Of a stretch of DNA of 64,000 nt, positions 22,695 to 33,688 are shown piece by piece. The notes under the pieces were generated by a model. The model did no database searches and was not told where the DNA came from. It saw nothing but the letters and a program-made list of their open reading frames with translations. The translations under genes were made by a program, and so were the position numbers. This stretch comes from Anthopleura xanthogrammica (Eukaryota; Cnidaria; Anthozoa; Actiniaria; Actiniidae): contig OZ025206.1 in assembly GCA_964019055.1 (NCBI GenBank), positions 6,730,117 through 6,794,116 of the forward strand, read 5' to 3'. Every line of letters begins with the position of its first letter. Within the stretch, counting starts at the first letter, position 1.

Positions 22695-24923
22695 ATGAGG
22701 CTTGGTTGTCAAGATCCTAAAAAATCTCTTAATTTCCACCACAGGATAGCTAAGAAGAAGAAGTTCGACATGATTTCCCATTTGTGTCAGGCTGTACAAC
22801 ACAATGATGCAAACCATTGTAGGGAATTGTTAGAAAACCATGAAGTGAATGTTAATGGAAAATGTTCTGATGGCAACACTGCTCTTCATGAGGCATCTAA
22901 GTGTAACAATGCTGAAATATTGACCCTTCTTCTTGATTTTGGAGCTGATATAAATGCAAAAAATGAGTATGGATACACTCCACTTCATATGTGTTGTCAA
23001 CACATTACTGAGGAGCTCGAGGCTTCAGAATTGTTGTTGAGAAATGGTGCAGACATAAATGCTCAGAATGCATATAAGAATAACCCACTACATTTGGCTG
23101 CCAGGCACAACAACCTAGAAGTCTGTAAAGTCCTACTAGAAAGTGATTCAGACATCAATGCTAAAGGAATCAATGACTGTACACCTTTACATCTGGCTGT
23201 GGAGCATGGTTGTATAGAAACATGTCAAGAGTTACTTAGCCAACAAGCCAATGTCGACGCATTAAGGAAAGGCGAAAGAACCCCACTGCATGATGCTGCT
23301 TCTAATTCGAGTATTGGTTTCAAGCTTTGCAGATTACTTATCGAATATGGAGCTGATATTAATGCAACAAATAGCAATGGTAAAACTGCTTTGCATATTT
23401 GTTGTGAAATTATTGATAACCTGCCTCAGAAAATTTCAAAAATCAAGAAAGCTGGTTATCGCAAGATCATAAATACTCTCTTAACTTATGGAGCTGATCC
23501 TTGTAAAGAGGATTTTCAGGGTTTGTCTTGTCTTGCAATGTTTGAAAGTAACCAAGAGATCAAACAATCTCTTCAGGAGGCCAAAAATTTGTCTCTTTCT
23601 CAAAAGTGGGTTAAGAGTAACCCTATATCTCAGAAGCATGCATCTGTTCTTTCAAAGGTTGTCAAAGGACAGAATTCTAAGCGTGTATCATCTTATGAAT
23701 ATTATAACCAACCTATTGGTTCTGGGGCCTTTGGCCATGTCCATGCTGGTATATGTGTGAAAGATGGCAGAGAGGTTGCCATAAAGAGAATTGATATGAC
23801 AAAACTACCCACTGCTGAGCACAAAAGAGAAATAAAGAACCTGGTTCGACTTCGTGGGTGCCAGAATATTGTCAATTACATTGACTTTTATGAAAAGGAA
23901 CATATCCATTTTGTTGTTCTTCAGTTGATGGAAGGAACGATAGAAGAATTCATAGATGACCCTGCTTCAGAGGGAGCCCACATGCCAAGATTGTGCAAGG
24001 ATGTTGTTGAAGCACTCAATTTCCTGCATAGCAACAACATCATACATCGAGATATTAAGCCTAATAACATTCTTTACACGAAGGGCTCAAGAGTAACTTT
24101 GAAGTTGGCAGATTTTGGCTTGAGTACCAGGATTGAAAAAGAAACTTCAACTGTTATGCACACTGCAGCAGGAACAAGGTGTTGGATGGCTCCAGAGGTC
24201 ATTGATTCCCTAGACCATTCCAAAGCATCTGATGTTTTTTCTAGTGGCCTGGTACTGTATTATTTGTTGGTTAACAAAAAACATGCTTTTGCACCAGTTA
24301 CAGAAAGTGCATCCCAACCAAGTTCAAGTCAGCTTAAAACTGAACATGACATAACTTGTAACATTCTGAGTCACAAACTGAACATCAGTGATTGTAAGGA
24401 ACCTGAAGCACATCACTTAATTGAAAATATGCTAGACAACAGCAAAGACAATCGCCCCAATGCTGAGGAACTTTTGAACCACCCATTTTTCTGGAGAGAG
24501 AAAAATAAGGTAGACTTCCTCCTGGCAACTGCCAACCAGCCAGATGTTTGCAAGCCAAGTGGCTCAAACTTTGAGCAAGATATTGAGGCAAGTCTTGGCA
24601 CACATTTCCTTACAGAAAATTGGTCTGGATGGAGTCCTTTACTGGGCAACATTTATAATGAGATGTTAAGTTCAGGAAGAAGGGGGTACAACACATCATC
24701 TGCTACTCACTTGTTGAGGTTCATACGTAATGCATATCAGCATGCATCAGATGGATCTCATACAGAATTTTTTAAGAAGCTGGTTTTTGATGACTTTGTA
24801 TTTCTTAAAGAATTTAAGTTTTTGGTCACTGATGTTTATAAAGTAGTAAAAAAGCATCACTGGGATGTTAATTGCAAAGAAATCCGAAATGCCATATCAA
24901 GTGATACCACTTTTAAAGCATAA
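22695..24923 (+). CDS. Gene A: ankyrin-kinase-KEN protein, RNase L-like
   Basis: A 742-aa single-exon frame. About seven ankyrin repeats fill residues 55-290 (for example GYTPLHMC, CTPLHLAV, GKTALHIC). A full protein kinase domain follows: glycine loop GSGAFG at about 342, VAIK lysine near 363, HRDIKPNN at about 451, DFG at 473 and APE. HPFFW marks the kinase-KEN junction as in RNase L. The KEN domain holds Tyr665, Arg678-Asn679 and His683, with the 13- and 5-residue spacing of the IRE1 catalytic residues. No signal peptide or membrane segment is seen, so it should be cytosolic. By family knowledge KEN cleaves RNA after dimerisation. Unlike vertebrate RNase L, the kinase motifs are not degraded. 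The start is uncertain: an acceptor-like CCACCACAG lies at about 22744, and ATG 22770 is an alternative. Nearest relative here is D. Confidence 0.9.
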   Translation: MRLGCQDPKKSLNFHHRIAKKKKFDMISHLCQAVQHNDANHCRELLENHEVNVNGKCSDGNTALHEASKCNNAEILTLLLDFGADINAKNEYGYTPLHMCCQHITEELEASELLLRNGADINAQNAYKNNPLHLAARHNNLEVCKVLLESDSDINAKGINDCTPLHLAVEHGCIETCQELLSQQANVDALRKGERTPLHDAASNSSIGFKLCRLLIEYGADINATNSNGKTALHICCEIIDNLPQKISKIKKAGYRKIINTLLTYGADPCKEDFQGLSCLAMFESNQEIKQSLQEAKNLSLSQKWVKSNPISQKHASVLSKVVKGQNSKRVSSYEYYNQPIGSGAFGHVHAGICVKDGREVAIKRIDMTKLPTAEHKREIKNLVRLRGCQNIVNYIDFYEKEHIHFVVLQLMEGTIEEFIDDPASEGAHMPRLCKDVVEALNFLHSNNIIHRDIKPNNILYTKGSRVTLKLADFGLSTRIEKETSTVMHTAAGTRCWMAPEVIDSLDHSKASDVFSSGLVLYYLLVNKKHAFAPVTESASQPSSSQLKTEHDITCNILSHKLNISDCKEPEAHHLIENMLDNSKDNRPNAEELLNHPFFWREKNKVDFLLATANQPDVCKPSGSNFEQDIEASLGTHFLTENWSGWSPLLGNIYNEMLSSGRRGYNTSSATHLLRFIRNAYQHASDGSHTEFFKKLVFDDFVFLKEFKFLVTDVYKVVKKHHWDVNCKEIRNAISSDTTFKA

Positions 24924-24937
24924 CCTGTAATTCTTAA

Positions 24938-24943
24938 AATAAA
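24938..24943 (+). promoter_or_regulatory. Gene A polyadenylation signal
   Basis: AATAAA lies 14 bp after the stop codon of gene A. Confidence 0.6.
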
Positions 24944-26100
24944 TAGATATATAGTGTAACCAAATCATAAAGAATGTAATTACCATATACATTGTAAATA
25001 CAGTCAGTTATAAAATGTAAATTCAGTTCAAAGTGATGTGAAATATTTTTTGTAAGACTGAGGTGGAAGTTGATGTTTTTTTTTGTTTTTTTTTGTGAGA
25101 ATAAAATTTAATGAGAATTTGTAAATTGAGGACTTTTAGACAAATTTTTACCTCAGAAAATCATTTAATCAAGCCACTAGTTTTATCAAAAAAAAATGTA
25201 AAATATGAAAAATCAAGCATCTATTTTAACCTATACAGTATGTAAGACTATGAACAAGTGCAGTTTAAGTCAAGCATATCTTCAAGTTATAATCGTTAAC
25301 AATTAAGATGCCTAGTTCGAAAGTGATTCCATATGCAAGATTGAAACAGTAGTCTTATTAGACTTTCAATATTATATATAATTTCAATTTTTGAAATAAC
25401 ACAGAATCACAACTCAAGGTTTGAAAGAATACCAAATTTGTATTTCTAATAGTATATTTAATAAAGATATTAGTTTTAGAGAACTTTTAATTTTAATAAT
25501 ATTATCTTATTACATATATACACTCGATTACAGAAACGTTGTAGTATATATTTTACAAATACCTAATTAGATGCAAAAATGGAAAAAGTCTTAAAATATG
25601 ATCGTGTATATGTTGAAAGTTACCAAAAACTTTTTTATGCCTTGCTTTGATACAAGACACGTCAAATAGATAAGGTTTTGAAGTATCAGATATTAATAAA
25701 TTATATTTATTTATATTTTTTTGCTTTTTAGGCCTAAAAACTCTCTAATATATATTTAATAATATCTAATATAACTCAAATCATATTCTTCGTGTTCTTT
25801 ATTGAGAAAACATCTTGAAAAATATTATTTTGTGAGATATGCATCAATGGATACAGAGATATTAATTTTTTCATGTTTTCGCATCTAATTAGGTATTTGT
25901 ATATATGTATAAATGTATACTACAACGTTTCTGCAATCAAGTGTATATATAATATATTTTTATCGTATTGTAATAGAAAAGGAGACTGTCTCAATAAAAT
26001 ATGTAAATATGTATACATTTAAGTTACTATAAAATACATATTAGTAGAGTAATATATAATTTGCTATTCAACAGTGTGACTAAATTCACTCTATTATGTA
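24944..26100. other. AT-rich spacer containing an inverted-repeat element
   Basis: No gene is seen. Most of the stretch is very AT-rich. Within it, 25515-25975 carries inverted arms: ACTCGATTACAGAAACGTTG and TACCTAATTAGATGC on the left pair with GCATCTAATTAGGTA and CAACGTTTCTGCAATCAAGT on the right. Confidence 0.6.
25515..25975. mobile_element. MITE-like element with arms of about 70 bp
   Basis: The arms described for the spacer pair over about 70 bp around an AT-rich interior of roughly 300 bp. No target duplication could be fixed because the flanks are low-complexity AT. Confidence 0.6.
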
Positions 26101-26149
26101 TCCAACCAGACATGACGCTATGTTTTCAGTGAAGTAACGCAATATAAGA

Positions 26150-26379
26150 ATAGACCATTACAAAATTTGCGCATGCGTTCTGGTTTGTCGAAGTTGAATA
26201 AGGCTTTCAGTCCATGCTCCATGGAAAGAAGAGATTATGGAGCCATTTCACGGTCATATAGCCATTCAAGTTTACTGAGTTTCTAGAATTATGGCTTCCA
26301 GTCAAATCTGAATTACTTCAACGACCTTTACCCTTGCTTTGAAACGCTTCAAAAGCCTCTTATTGATCAATCAAGCGCG
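26150..26379 (+). promoter_or_regulatory. Candidate promoter and 5' exon for gene B
   Basis: An NRF1-type GCGCATGCG at about 26170 is followed about 210 bp later by a strong donor (AAGCGCG then GTAAGTGAC, at 26380). Gene B's first in-frame stretch begins after an acceptor-like TTTGTTTCTAG at 35548-35558. An exon here would need a 9-kb intron containing the LTR retrotransposon. Position and motifs are seen; the link to B is inferred. Confidence 0.3.
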
Positions 26380-27098
26380 GTAAGTGACGTGGAAGTTTAT
26401 CACATATCGTCCTTTTGTTGAGTCTCGGTTAACTGTTTTCTAGAATACTATACTTCATAAATTGATCTCCAAATTCTACCCTCTACAACATATAGACTAA
26501 CAAAAATGACCCTGAAAAACTTTATATGGCTAATATAAAGAAGAAGAAAGAACAACGATAGAATACTTCAGATGTGTGCAAAATTTTTCATCTAAAAATC
26601 CCTAACTCACAAACCGCACGGTGAAAATCGTTTAAAATTGGCATGTTTGAACTTCATGATCCAATCTTTGATTAGACCGAAAAAGAAAAAATTCTGTAAT
26701 GAGGAATTCTCAAAAATTATTGAAGTTTATTTGAGAACGTTTCCCATTACAGAATTTTTCATTTTTTCTTAGCACTTACAAACCATTAAATAAAAGCCAC
26801 ATGCAAAGTTTAAAAAAAACATTACCGTCCAGTTTTTGAGTTATTTCAGTTTAAGTATGAGGTTTTTTTAGGACAAAAGTTTCCTATTTCCATTTCAAAT
26901 GATTCAGTGCTACTAGACTAGGAGCCAATTACTAAAAGAGGCCTAGAAATTGAGAAACGTAGCAATAGTTAATGAATATTAATTCAGAGTCTGTACAATC
27001 AAAGCGTTGACTGCTTGGTACAGTTTAACATCCACTACCTATAAAATCACGTAAAAACTCTAAATATTGATTTCTGAAGAAATTGTTTCCACATCAAC

Positions 27099-27183
27099 TG
27101 TCATATATTGTACTTTGTATAAGTAAGGTAACCCTTCTACACGAGGTATCTAACTACGTATGCATAAATTAGCATACATTACA
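27099..27183 (-). repeat. 3' LTR (85 bp)
   Basis: Begins TGTCATATATTGTACTTTGT and ends AGCATACATTACA on the plus strand; identical to 31200-31284. At 85 bp it is unusually short for a Ty3/gypsy LTR. Confidence 0.95.
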
Positions 27184-27280
27184 TCTCCCTTCTTTTGGGA
27201 ACAAAGTTAGTGTTTCAAATAACTCAATATAAAGTTTGTGAGTATAACATTTTAACAATCCTTAACAATGTCTATGAGTG

Positions 27281-30200
27281 TTACATGTGATAGTCTTTAG
27301 ACCATGCTGGCTGTCTTCTGATTCTTGATGATCTTCTGAGTGTAGGATCAGGTCCACTGCTTCCATCATCACCATGTGGTAAGGGTAGCATTTGAGTTGG
27401 TCTGTCAATGTTGACTTCGGGTCCAACTTCATTGGGTAGGTCTGGTATTGGTCCAGTTATGTCAGGTGGGTCTTCACTAGTCTTTATGATATGTCGTCTA
27501 TTTCGGCGATATGCCTGACCATTGGGTGTGGTCACAACGAATGATCTTGGGGTCGTTGCTTTGGCTGTAACTATTGCCGGAATCCATTTCTTGTTTCTTT
27601 CAATGCGTACAGTGTCATTCTCGTTAAGAACTGGAAGTTTCTTTGCTTGCTTGTCATAGAAGAATTTCTGCTTTTCTTGACAATTTCTTAACTGATCACG
27701 TGCATCTGTAACAATCTTTGGATACAATAATTTGGGTGAGGTTGGAATGTTTGTTCTTGCAACTCGACCCATTAACAGTTGTGTTGGTGTGTAATCCATA
27801 CCTGTTACTGGTGTGTTTCTGTATTCAAGAAGTCCTAAATATGGGTCATTTGATTTCTTTAGGATCCTCTTTACTGTTTGGACTGCCTTTTCACTCAACC
27901 CATTTGACTGGGGATAGGTTGGGCTAGATGTGGTGAGTTTGAACTTCCATTCATTGGCAAAGTTCCTAAACTCTGTGCTGTTATATGGCATATTATCAGA
28001 CATAAGTTCCTCTGGAATACCATGTCGGGCAAATATTGATTTCATATGTGTGATAATAGTTGATGCTGTCTTGTCTTTAATGAGACTTGTCTCAATGTAC
28101 TTAGAGTAGTAGTCAACAACAAGTAAATATGAGTTGCCTTGATGCTCGAAGATATCTGATGCTATTCTTTGCCATGGTCGGTCAGGTATCGGGTGCGGTA
28201 ACAGGGGTTCCTTGTGATTCCGTTTTCTGTAGGTGTTGCACATGTCACATTTGGCAATTAGTTGCTCAATTTCATTTGACATACCTGGCCAAAACAGTAC
28301 TTGCCTTGCTCTGGCTTTTGTTTTTGCAATGCCAAAATGTCCTTGGTGGATTAACTTTAACATTTCTGCTCGTGATTGCTTAGGAATGACAATGCATTCA
28401 TCTTTAAAGATTATGCCATCTGCTTCATGAAGATTGTGTCTCACTTTCCAGTAAGGGCGTGCTATTATGGGCGTTTGCTTCATGTGTGTTGGCCATCCTT
28501 CTTTGATGAGCTTGCTGACCTGTTGTAGGCTTATGTCATCCTTTGTTTGTTGTCTTAGCTGTGCTAGTCGTTCATCTGATGCTTGTACATTCTTTACAAA
28601 GCTGTGTACCATTACTTCTATATCTTCATTGAGGTCGTTGTCAGTGTCTGTAGACTTAAGTGGGGCTCTTGATAATGTATCAGCAATGTTCAGGTACTTT
28701 CCTGGAACATAAGTAACTACTGTTTGATATTTCTGTAAACGTAAGAGTAATCGCTGAACTCTTGGTGGCGTCATTGAAAGAGGTTTCTTTACAATAGATT
28801 CTAATGGTTTATGGTCGCTGAGTACTGTTATGTGTTTGCCATATGTGAACTGATTGAATCTTTCACATCCAAACACTATAGCGAGGAGTTCCTTTTCTAT
28901 TTGAGCATAGTTTTTCTCGGCTTGTGTAAGTGAACGAGATGCGTATACCACTGGGTGTCCTTCTTGTAACAGACATGCTCCCAAGCCATTTTTAGATGCG
29001 TCAACTTGTAGTGTGATGTCTTTGTTAACATCGTAAAACTGTAGTACTGGACTACTTGAGAGAATTTGCTTGACTATATCTAGGGCGTCGTCATGATTGG
29101 GTAACCATGACCATTCTACATCTTGTCGGAGTAGGGCTCGTAGTGGAGCAAGTACCTCAGAAACATTGGGAATGTACTGTGAAAGGTAATTAACCATTCC
29201 AAGTAATCTTTGCAGGTCTTCTTTACAGGTTGGCTTTGCAATATCTGTGATAGCTTGAATCTTTGCTGGGTCTGGTTTGAAACCATCTGAAGTTATGATG
29301 TGACCAAGGTATTTTACTTGTGAGGTTCTGAGTTGAACTTTATCTCTGTTAAACTTGATGTTTCTCTCTCTTGCTCTTTCTAACACTCGCTTAAGGGCTT
29401 CGTCATGTTCTTCTAATGTTTTTCCTGATATTATGATGTCGTCGTAGACTGCTAATGCTCCTTGTACGTCAGAGAAGTGCTCATCTACCATCCTTTGGGC
29501 TACATCTGATGCACAACATGCGCCAAAGGGTAAGCGGTTGAACTTGTAGCGTCCATAGGGTGTATTGAATGTACATAATATGGAAGATTCTTCGTCAAGC
29601 TTCTTGTGCCAGTAGCAGTTGCTCATGTCAATGACTGTGAATATTTTCTTGCCGCTTAAGTTGCTAGATATGGCTTCAATTGTTGGAGAACTGTAGTATT
29701 CGCTCTTGATGGCTTTATTTAGGTCCTTTGGATCCAAACAAAGTCTCAGTGATCCATCTTTTTTCTCTACAATTACAAGGCTGTTCACCCAGTCTGTAGG
29801 TTTCTCTACTTTGCTGACTACACCTGAACTTTCAAGGTTATCAAGTGTTTCTTTGAGCTTTGGTAGTAGACTAAGAGGAATTTTTCTTGAAGCGTGAATT
29901 ACAGGTGTTGAGTTTTCCTTTAATTCAATGTGATATTCTCCATCAACTAGACCTAGTCCAGTGAATACATCTGAGTAGCTGTCAAGAATGTTGTGATCCT
30001 TGTTGATTTCATGTAAATTATTGAAGGAGATTAACTTCAACTCCTGTAGTGTAGGTAGGCCAATGATAGGTTTGATACCAGGTTTATCCACAATGTAAAA
30101 ATCAGCTTTGACTTTGTTTTCTTTGTGGTTGATTTCCATTTTACATTTGCCTTTAATTGCAATATTTCCACCTCCATATGCGGTTAATTTGGCTGATGTT

Positions 30201-31186
30201 GAAGTGATCTGTACTGAGTTGTCAATTTCATTGACTTTGTTTAGTGAAATGACGTTACACTGTGCACCTGTGTCGATCTTGAACTTAATGTCGGTTCCGT
30301 TTGTCTTAAGAATTACATATAATTCACTAGAGTGGTCATAATTTTCATCTTGAATTTCTCCAATGAATAAATTTTCATCTTCTATCACCGTGTGTACTCT
30401 TGACGAATTTTTAGTAAAGCATACATTTGCAAAGTGGTTTTTACCGTGGCATTTATTACACGTTTTGCCGTACGCTGGACACTTGTTGAGTTCATGTTTT
30501 GTTCCACATCGTTTGCATAGCTTGGTCGTTTGATTTTGATCCGGTCGATCAGCTTTAATTCGTGGCTTTGTTGTACTAGTAGTACTTGAAGGATTAGATT
30601 TTTTGAAGGATTTACTATTGGATTTGCTGATTGCAGATGCCTCTAGCTGACTTTCGTTTAGACTTTTAGCGTGTGTCTTGCTCGTCTCCGCCGCTCGCAT
30701 GAATTCAATCGCTTTATCCATTGTTAACTTCGTATCTCTGAGAAGTCTTTCTCTCAGCTCACTGTTGTCGATTCCACAGACGATCCTGTCTTTGATGAGT
30801 GAATTTTTTAACTCACCAAACTCACATGTTTTCGATTTATTGACAAGATCAACGAGAAACGCGTCAAACGGTCGGCCATCTTGGACACATGTGTTGAATT
30901 TATATCTCTCGAATGTGAGATTTTTCTTCCAGGCGCAGTGCTCCTCGAATTTCTGAATGAGATGATCGATTTTGTCTGATTGTGCTTCTGTGAAGACGAA
31001 AGTATTGTATACTTCAATGGCATCTTGGCCTATGGTGTGTAAAAATATCGCACATTGCGTTGGTTCGGGTTTTTTGTCTGCTCCGCTGGCAACGACATAG
31101 AGTTTCCATCGTTGAATCCATCGTCGCCAGTTTTCTGCCACATTGCCTTCGAGACTTAGAGGTCCAATGCTTTTGAGATGCTCCAT
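27281..31186 (-). CDS. Gag-Pol polyprotein of the Ty3/gypsy element
   Basis: A single 1301-aa frame with no frameshift between gag and pol. In order: gag region (about 1-215); two CCHC-type zinc knuckles (about 224-256, the second CNKCHGKNHFANVC); aspartic protease with DTG at about 304; reverse transcriptase with VYDDI near residue 580; RNase H with QVDAS near 729; integrase zinc-binding region ending CDMC; and integrase core with SDIFE, SDN and a Glu about 35 residues after the second Asp. It ends in a basic tail without an obvious chromodomain, and there is no envelope frame. The ATG follows the primer-binding site directly. All catalytic motifs look intact, so the copy may be active. Confidence 0.95.
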   Translation of the reverse strand: MEHLKSIGPLSLEGNVAENWRRWIQRWKLYVVASGADKKPEPTQCAIFLHTIGQDAIEVYNTFVFTEAQSDKIDHLIQKFEEHCAWKKNLTFERYKFNTCVQDGRPFDAFLVDLVNKSKTCEFGELKNSLIKDRIVCGIDNSELRERLLRDTKLTMDKAIEFMRAAETSKTHAKSLNESQLEASAISKSNSKSFKKSNPSSTTSTTKPRIKADRPDQNQTTKLCKRCGTKHELNKCPAYGKTCNKCHGKNHFANVCFTKNSSRVHTVIEDENLFIGEIQDENYDHSSELYVILKTNGTDIKFKIDTGAQCNVISLNKVNEIDNSVQITSTSAKLTAYGGGNIAIKGKCKMEINHKENKVKADFYIVDKPGIKPIIGLPTLQELKLISFNNLHEINKDHNILDSYSDVFTGLGLVDGEYHIELKENSTPVIHASRKIPLSLLPKLKETLDNLESSGVVSKVEKPTDWVNSLVIVEKKDGSLRLCLDPKDLNKAIKSEYYSSPTIEAISSNLSGKKIFTVIDMSNCYWHKKLDEESSILCTFNTPYGRYKFNRLPFGACCASDVAQRMVDEHFSDVQGALAVYDDIIISGKTLEEHDEALKRVLERARERNIKFNRDKVQLRTSQVKYLGHIITSDGFKPDPAKIQAITDIAKPTCKEDLQRLLGMVNYLSQYIPNVSEVLAPLRALLRQDVEWSWLPNHDDALDIVKQILSSSPVLQFYDVNKDITLQVDASKNGLGACLLQEGHPVVYASRSLTQAEKNYAQIEKELLAIVFGCERFNQFTYGKHITVLSDHKPLESIVKKPLSMTPPRVQRLLLRLQKYQTVVTYVPGKYLNIADTLSRAPLKSTDTDNDLNEDIEVMVHSFVKNVQASDERLAQLRQQTKDDISLQQVSKLIKEGWPTHMKQTPIIARPYWKVRHNLHEADGIIFKDECIVIPKQSRAEMLKLIHQGHFGIAKTKARARQVLFWPGMSNEIEQLIAKCDMCNTYRKRNHKEPLLPHPIPDRPWQRIASDIFEHQGNSYLLVVDYYSKYIETSLIKDKTASTIITHMKSIFARHGIPEELMSDNMPYNSTEFRNFANEWKFKLTTSSPTYPQSNGLSEKAVQTVKRILKKSNDPYLGLLEYRNTPVTGMDYTPTQLLMGRVARTNIPTSPKLLYPKIVTDARDQLRNCQEKQKFFYDKQAKKLPVLNENDTVRIERNKKWIPAIVTAKATTPRSFVVTTPNGQAYRRNRRHIIKTSEDPPDITGPIPDLPNEVGPEVNIDRPTQMLPLPHGDDGSSGPDPTLRRSSRIRRQPAWSKDYHM

Positions 31187-31199
31187 TATCCTGACACCA

Positions 31200-31284
31200 T
31201 GTCATATATTGTACTTTGTATAAGTAAGGTAACCCTTCTACACGAGGTATCTAACTACGTATGCATAAATTAGCATACATTACA
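31200..31284 (-). repeat. 5' LTR (85 bp)
   Basis: Identical to the other LTR. The next bases on the minus strand, TGGTGTCAGGAT, form the primer-binding site and lead into the gag-pol ATG 13 nt after the LTR. Confidence 0.95.
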
Positions 31285-31289
31285 TCAAC

Positions 31290-33688
31290 GGTTGCTTTTC
31301 AGATATTAATTGTGTTCGTATGTAATATTTCGATAATTTTAGGGCAATGCAGGAATGAAACATTTCAATTATTAGCCCTTATATAATCTCAATATCTCGT
31401 TGCTAGGGGGGCAAAAGTGCATTAATTCTGCATATAATTTGTATAGAACAAAGTGAAAACACATTATTTTGCATTCCAGTTGTCAGTCTGGGTATTGAAA
31501 TTGAGCAATATTTTAGGTCCAGTGCATTTATCATAAAAATCGCACTGAGATTTCTCCAAAAACTAACATTTTAACTCGATATTTCAATTTCCCCTAGCAA
31601 GGGTTACTATGGCAAAATCGTATACATGGATTTTACTCACGATGCAAAAAATACTATTGTAACAGACATCCTGTCAAAGTTTGGAGATATTTCAGTCATT
31701 TTCTTAGAAGATATACGAAATTAAACTATGATATTCAGTTAAGGCCTCTTGAGTGCATTATGTTGAGGGGGCATAGTGGTACTTAAGAAAAGGTCCCTTA
31801 CATAATGATGGCCCAGGTACCTTAGTACATCGTACCTAGAAATGTTCCCTAGGTACCCTTCTTTTATTTTATGGTGTCAGACAAAATATGTAGAGGGTGT
31901 GCTACGACCCGATTTTTTCAGGGTCCTGGCTCCTAGTCTATACGTCATTTAAGAGCGCGCGCGCTCGTTCAAGGAAATCCATTTCGAGCCTTCTTAATTT
32001 TATTTTATTTTTATTTTATTTGACTTAGCCTACTCTTTGCAGAAATAAAAATTAATATATTAACGCATCAGTGAAAGGTTCAGTAATGTTCTAAAATAAG
32101 AGAGGCTAGGAATCTATTACAGGTTTTCCCCAATTACAATAGATCCTAAAAACTAAAAATTCTAAAATCTGTTATTCTGATGCGATCATATTATAATTAG
32201 GCAATCAGTTAGGCAATGTAGATAAAAGCTCATAAAGCACTCTGGGAAAGCGAGTTCTTAAGATGTAACATGCATGGAATCAATGGATCTATCAGAGAAA
32301 AAAAATACTTAATGAGAGGTTGTGGGCGAGAGTATTTAGGGGGAGGGTCAACGAAAAAAATATGACGTTCGGTGAAGGGTCAAGCTTTTATTTCTCCCTG
32401 TTAGGGGAAGGGTCGCCTCTTTTATTGGCCATTTTAGAAGCGAATGCTAGAATGGGTAGAGTTTCGTCCCGCAAAGGGGGCCATCTAAGCTTTCTAAAAG
32501 TCCTTCTTAAATGTTTTTTTTTCCGGGGCTTCCCTCGCTTCAAATTCTAGTTTTCGCTAGCTCCTGGGCCCGGTTAAAGATAGAGGTCGACTTGTGGAGT
32601 CTAGGGGACATCCACAATATCTATATGCATTGCTTTCCCCTTCCTGAATACTTTTCCATTCCACTCAAGCACTCTTCACTTAGCCACTCCACGCAAATCC
32701 AAAACCATAACTATCAAGTGATGAAGCACTAGTTGTGGTAAACTAGTTGTGGTCCTCAACTCAACCTACAAATGAATTTGGTTATTAATAATAAACTTTA
32801 CTACTCCATAAATACTTATGTTAATGTATTTGATTGAGATCAATTGAGATTCATTTGATTGAAATCAAGCTTTGCATACAAAAAATCATAACTCAAAAAT
32901 AAAAAAGCTCTTGAAGCAATTTTCTCAGGAAATCTACTTTAAACATTATTTTCAAAGAATAACTAAAAATATTTCAAGACAGTTTTAAAAATAAGCTACA
33001 AAAACAGCATGTTGTGAACTCAATAAACCGATAATCGTACTCAATCGACAACAACAAAAACACATAAGACGCTTTTTTTATAAGTTCTAATAATTACGTT
33101 TTTAATCCAAACTTTCTCAAAAGATTGATTTTTACCTGTTGTTTTAGGAAATTCAAAGAAAAATATAGAGTCCCGTGCAAAATTCGGGGTTTTTTCTTTG
33201 TTGACGTTCCAAACATGTATGCTTCCTCAATAAAATCTTGAAGGTTGTTATGCGGTTTTGAGCGGATTTTGAGTACGAATTTCAGTTCATTGAGCTAACC
33301 AGATGCTAAATTTTGAGCATATTTTTAAAATTTTCTTGAAATATTTTTAGTTTGTCTTCGAAAATAATGCTTAAAATAGATGTCCTGAGAAAACTGCTTC
33401 CAGAGCTTTTCTAATTTTTGAGTTATGATTTTATGTGTGCAAAGCTTGATTTCCGCCTTTTTTTCTTTCGAAAACTTGTCAATATGGTTATATTCAAAAT
33501 TCATTATCTCGAAAACGAGCTCTGGACACCCCATTTATATTTTCATTCTTGGAATCAGCGTTAAATTCTGTGTAAAATATCTTTCTAAGAGCATTTTGTA
33601 ATTACTCCTTGCTAAAGTAGTCAGTCACCTTAAACATTATTTCAGTGAGGTTCAGCCGATTTGATAAAAGTAAAAAGATAAAAGGGAT
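31290..33688. other. Intergenic, AT-rich, with repeat fragments
   Basis: No supported gene. AAAGCTCATAAAGCACTCTG near 32227 recurs as AAAGCTCACAAAGCACTCTG near 47932, a short dispersed repeat. Near 33165 TATAGAGTCCCGTGCAAAA and near 33615 AGTCAGTCACCTTAA match the TTAA-flanked element at 46372-46988, so 33100-33630 holds a degraded copy of its right half. CTATGTCATTTAAGAGCGCG-type GC bursts near 31950 are unexplained. Confidence 0.55.
33100..33630. mobile_element. Degraded copy of the TTAA-flanked MITE family
   Basis: ATAGAGTCCCGTGCAAAA (about 33167) and the terminal AGTCAGTCACCTTAA (about 33615-33632) match the right half of 46372-46988. The left terminus was not found. Confidence 0.5.

Larger units (their letters stand above)
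27099..31284 (-). mobile_element. Complete Ty3/gypsy LTR retrotransposon, 4186 bp
   Basis: Two identical 85-bp LTRs (27099-27183 and 31200-31284), each TG...CA on both strands, flank one uninterrupted gag-pol frame on the minus strand. The target duplication TCAAC is at 27094-27098 and 31285-31289. A purine-rich AAAAGAAGGGAGA tract abuts the left (3') LTR. A primer-binding site starting TGGTGTCAG abuts the right (5') LTR and fits the 3' end of a leucine tRNA. Identical LTRs with an open frame indicate a recent insertion. It sits between genes A and B. Confidence 0.95.

Noticed and set aside
26914..31940. Inverted 12-mer GACTAGGAGCCA / TGGCTCCTAGTC flanking the LTR element
   Set aside because: Too short, with no further pairing next to it; likely chance or an old degraded repeat.
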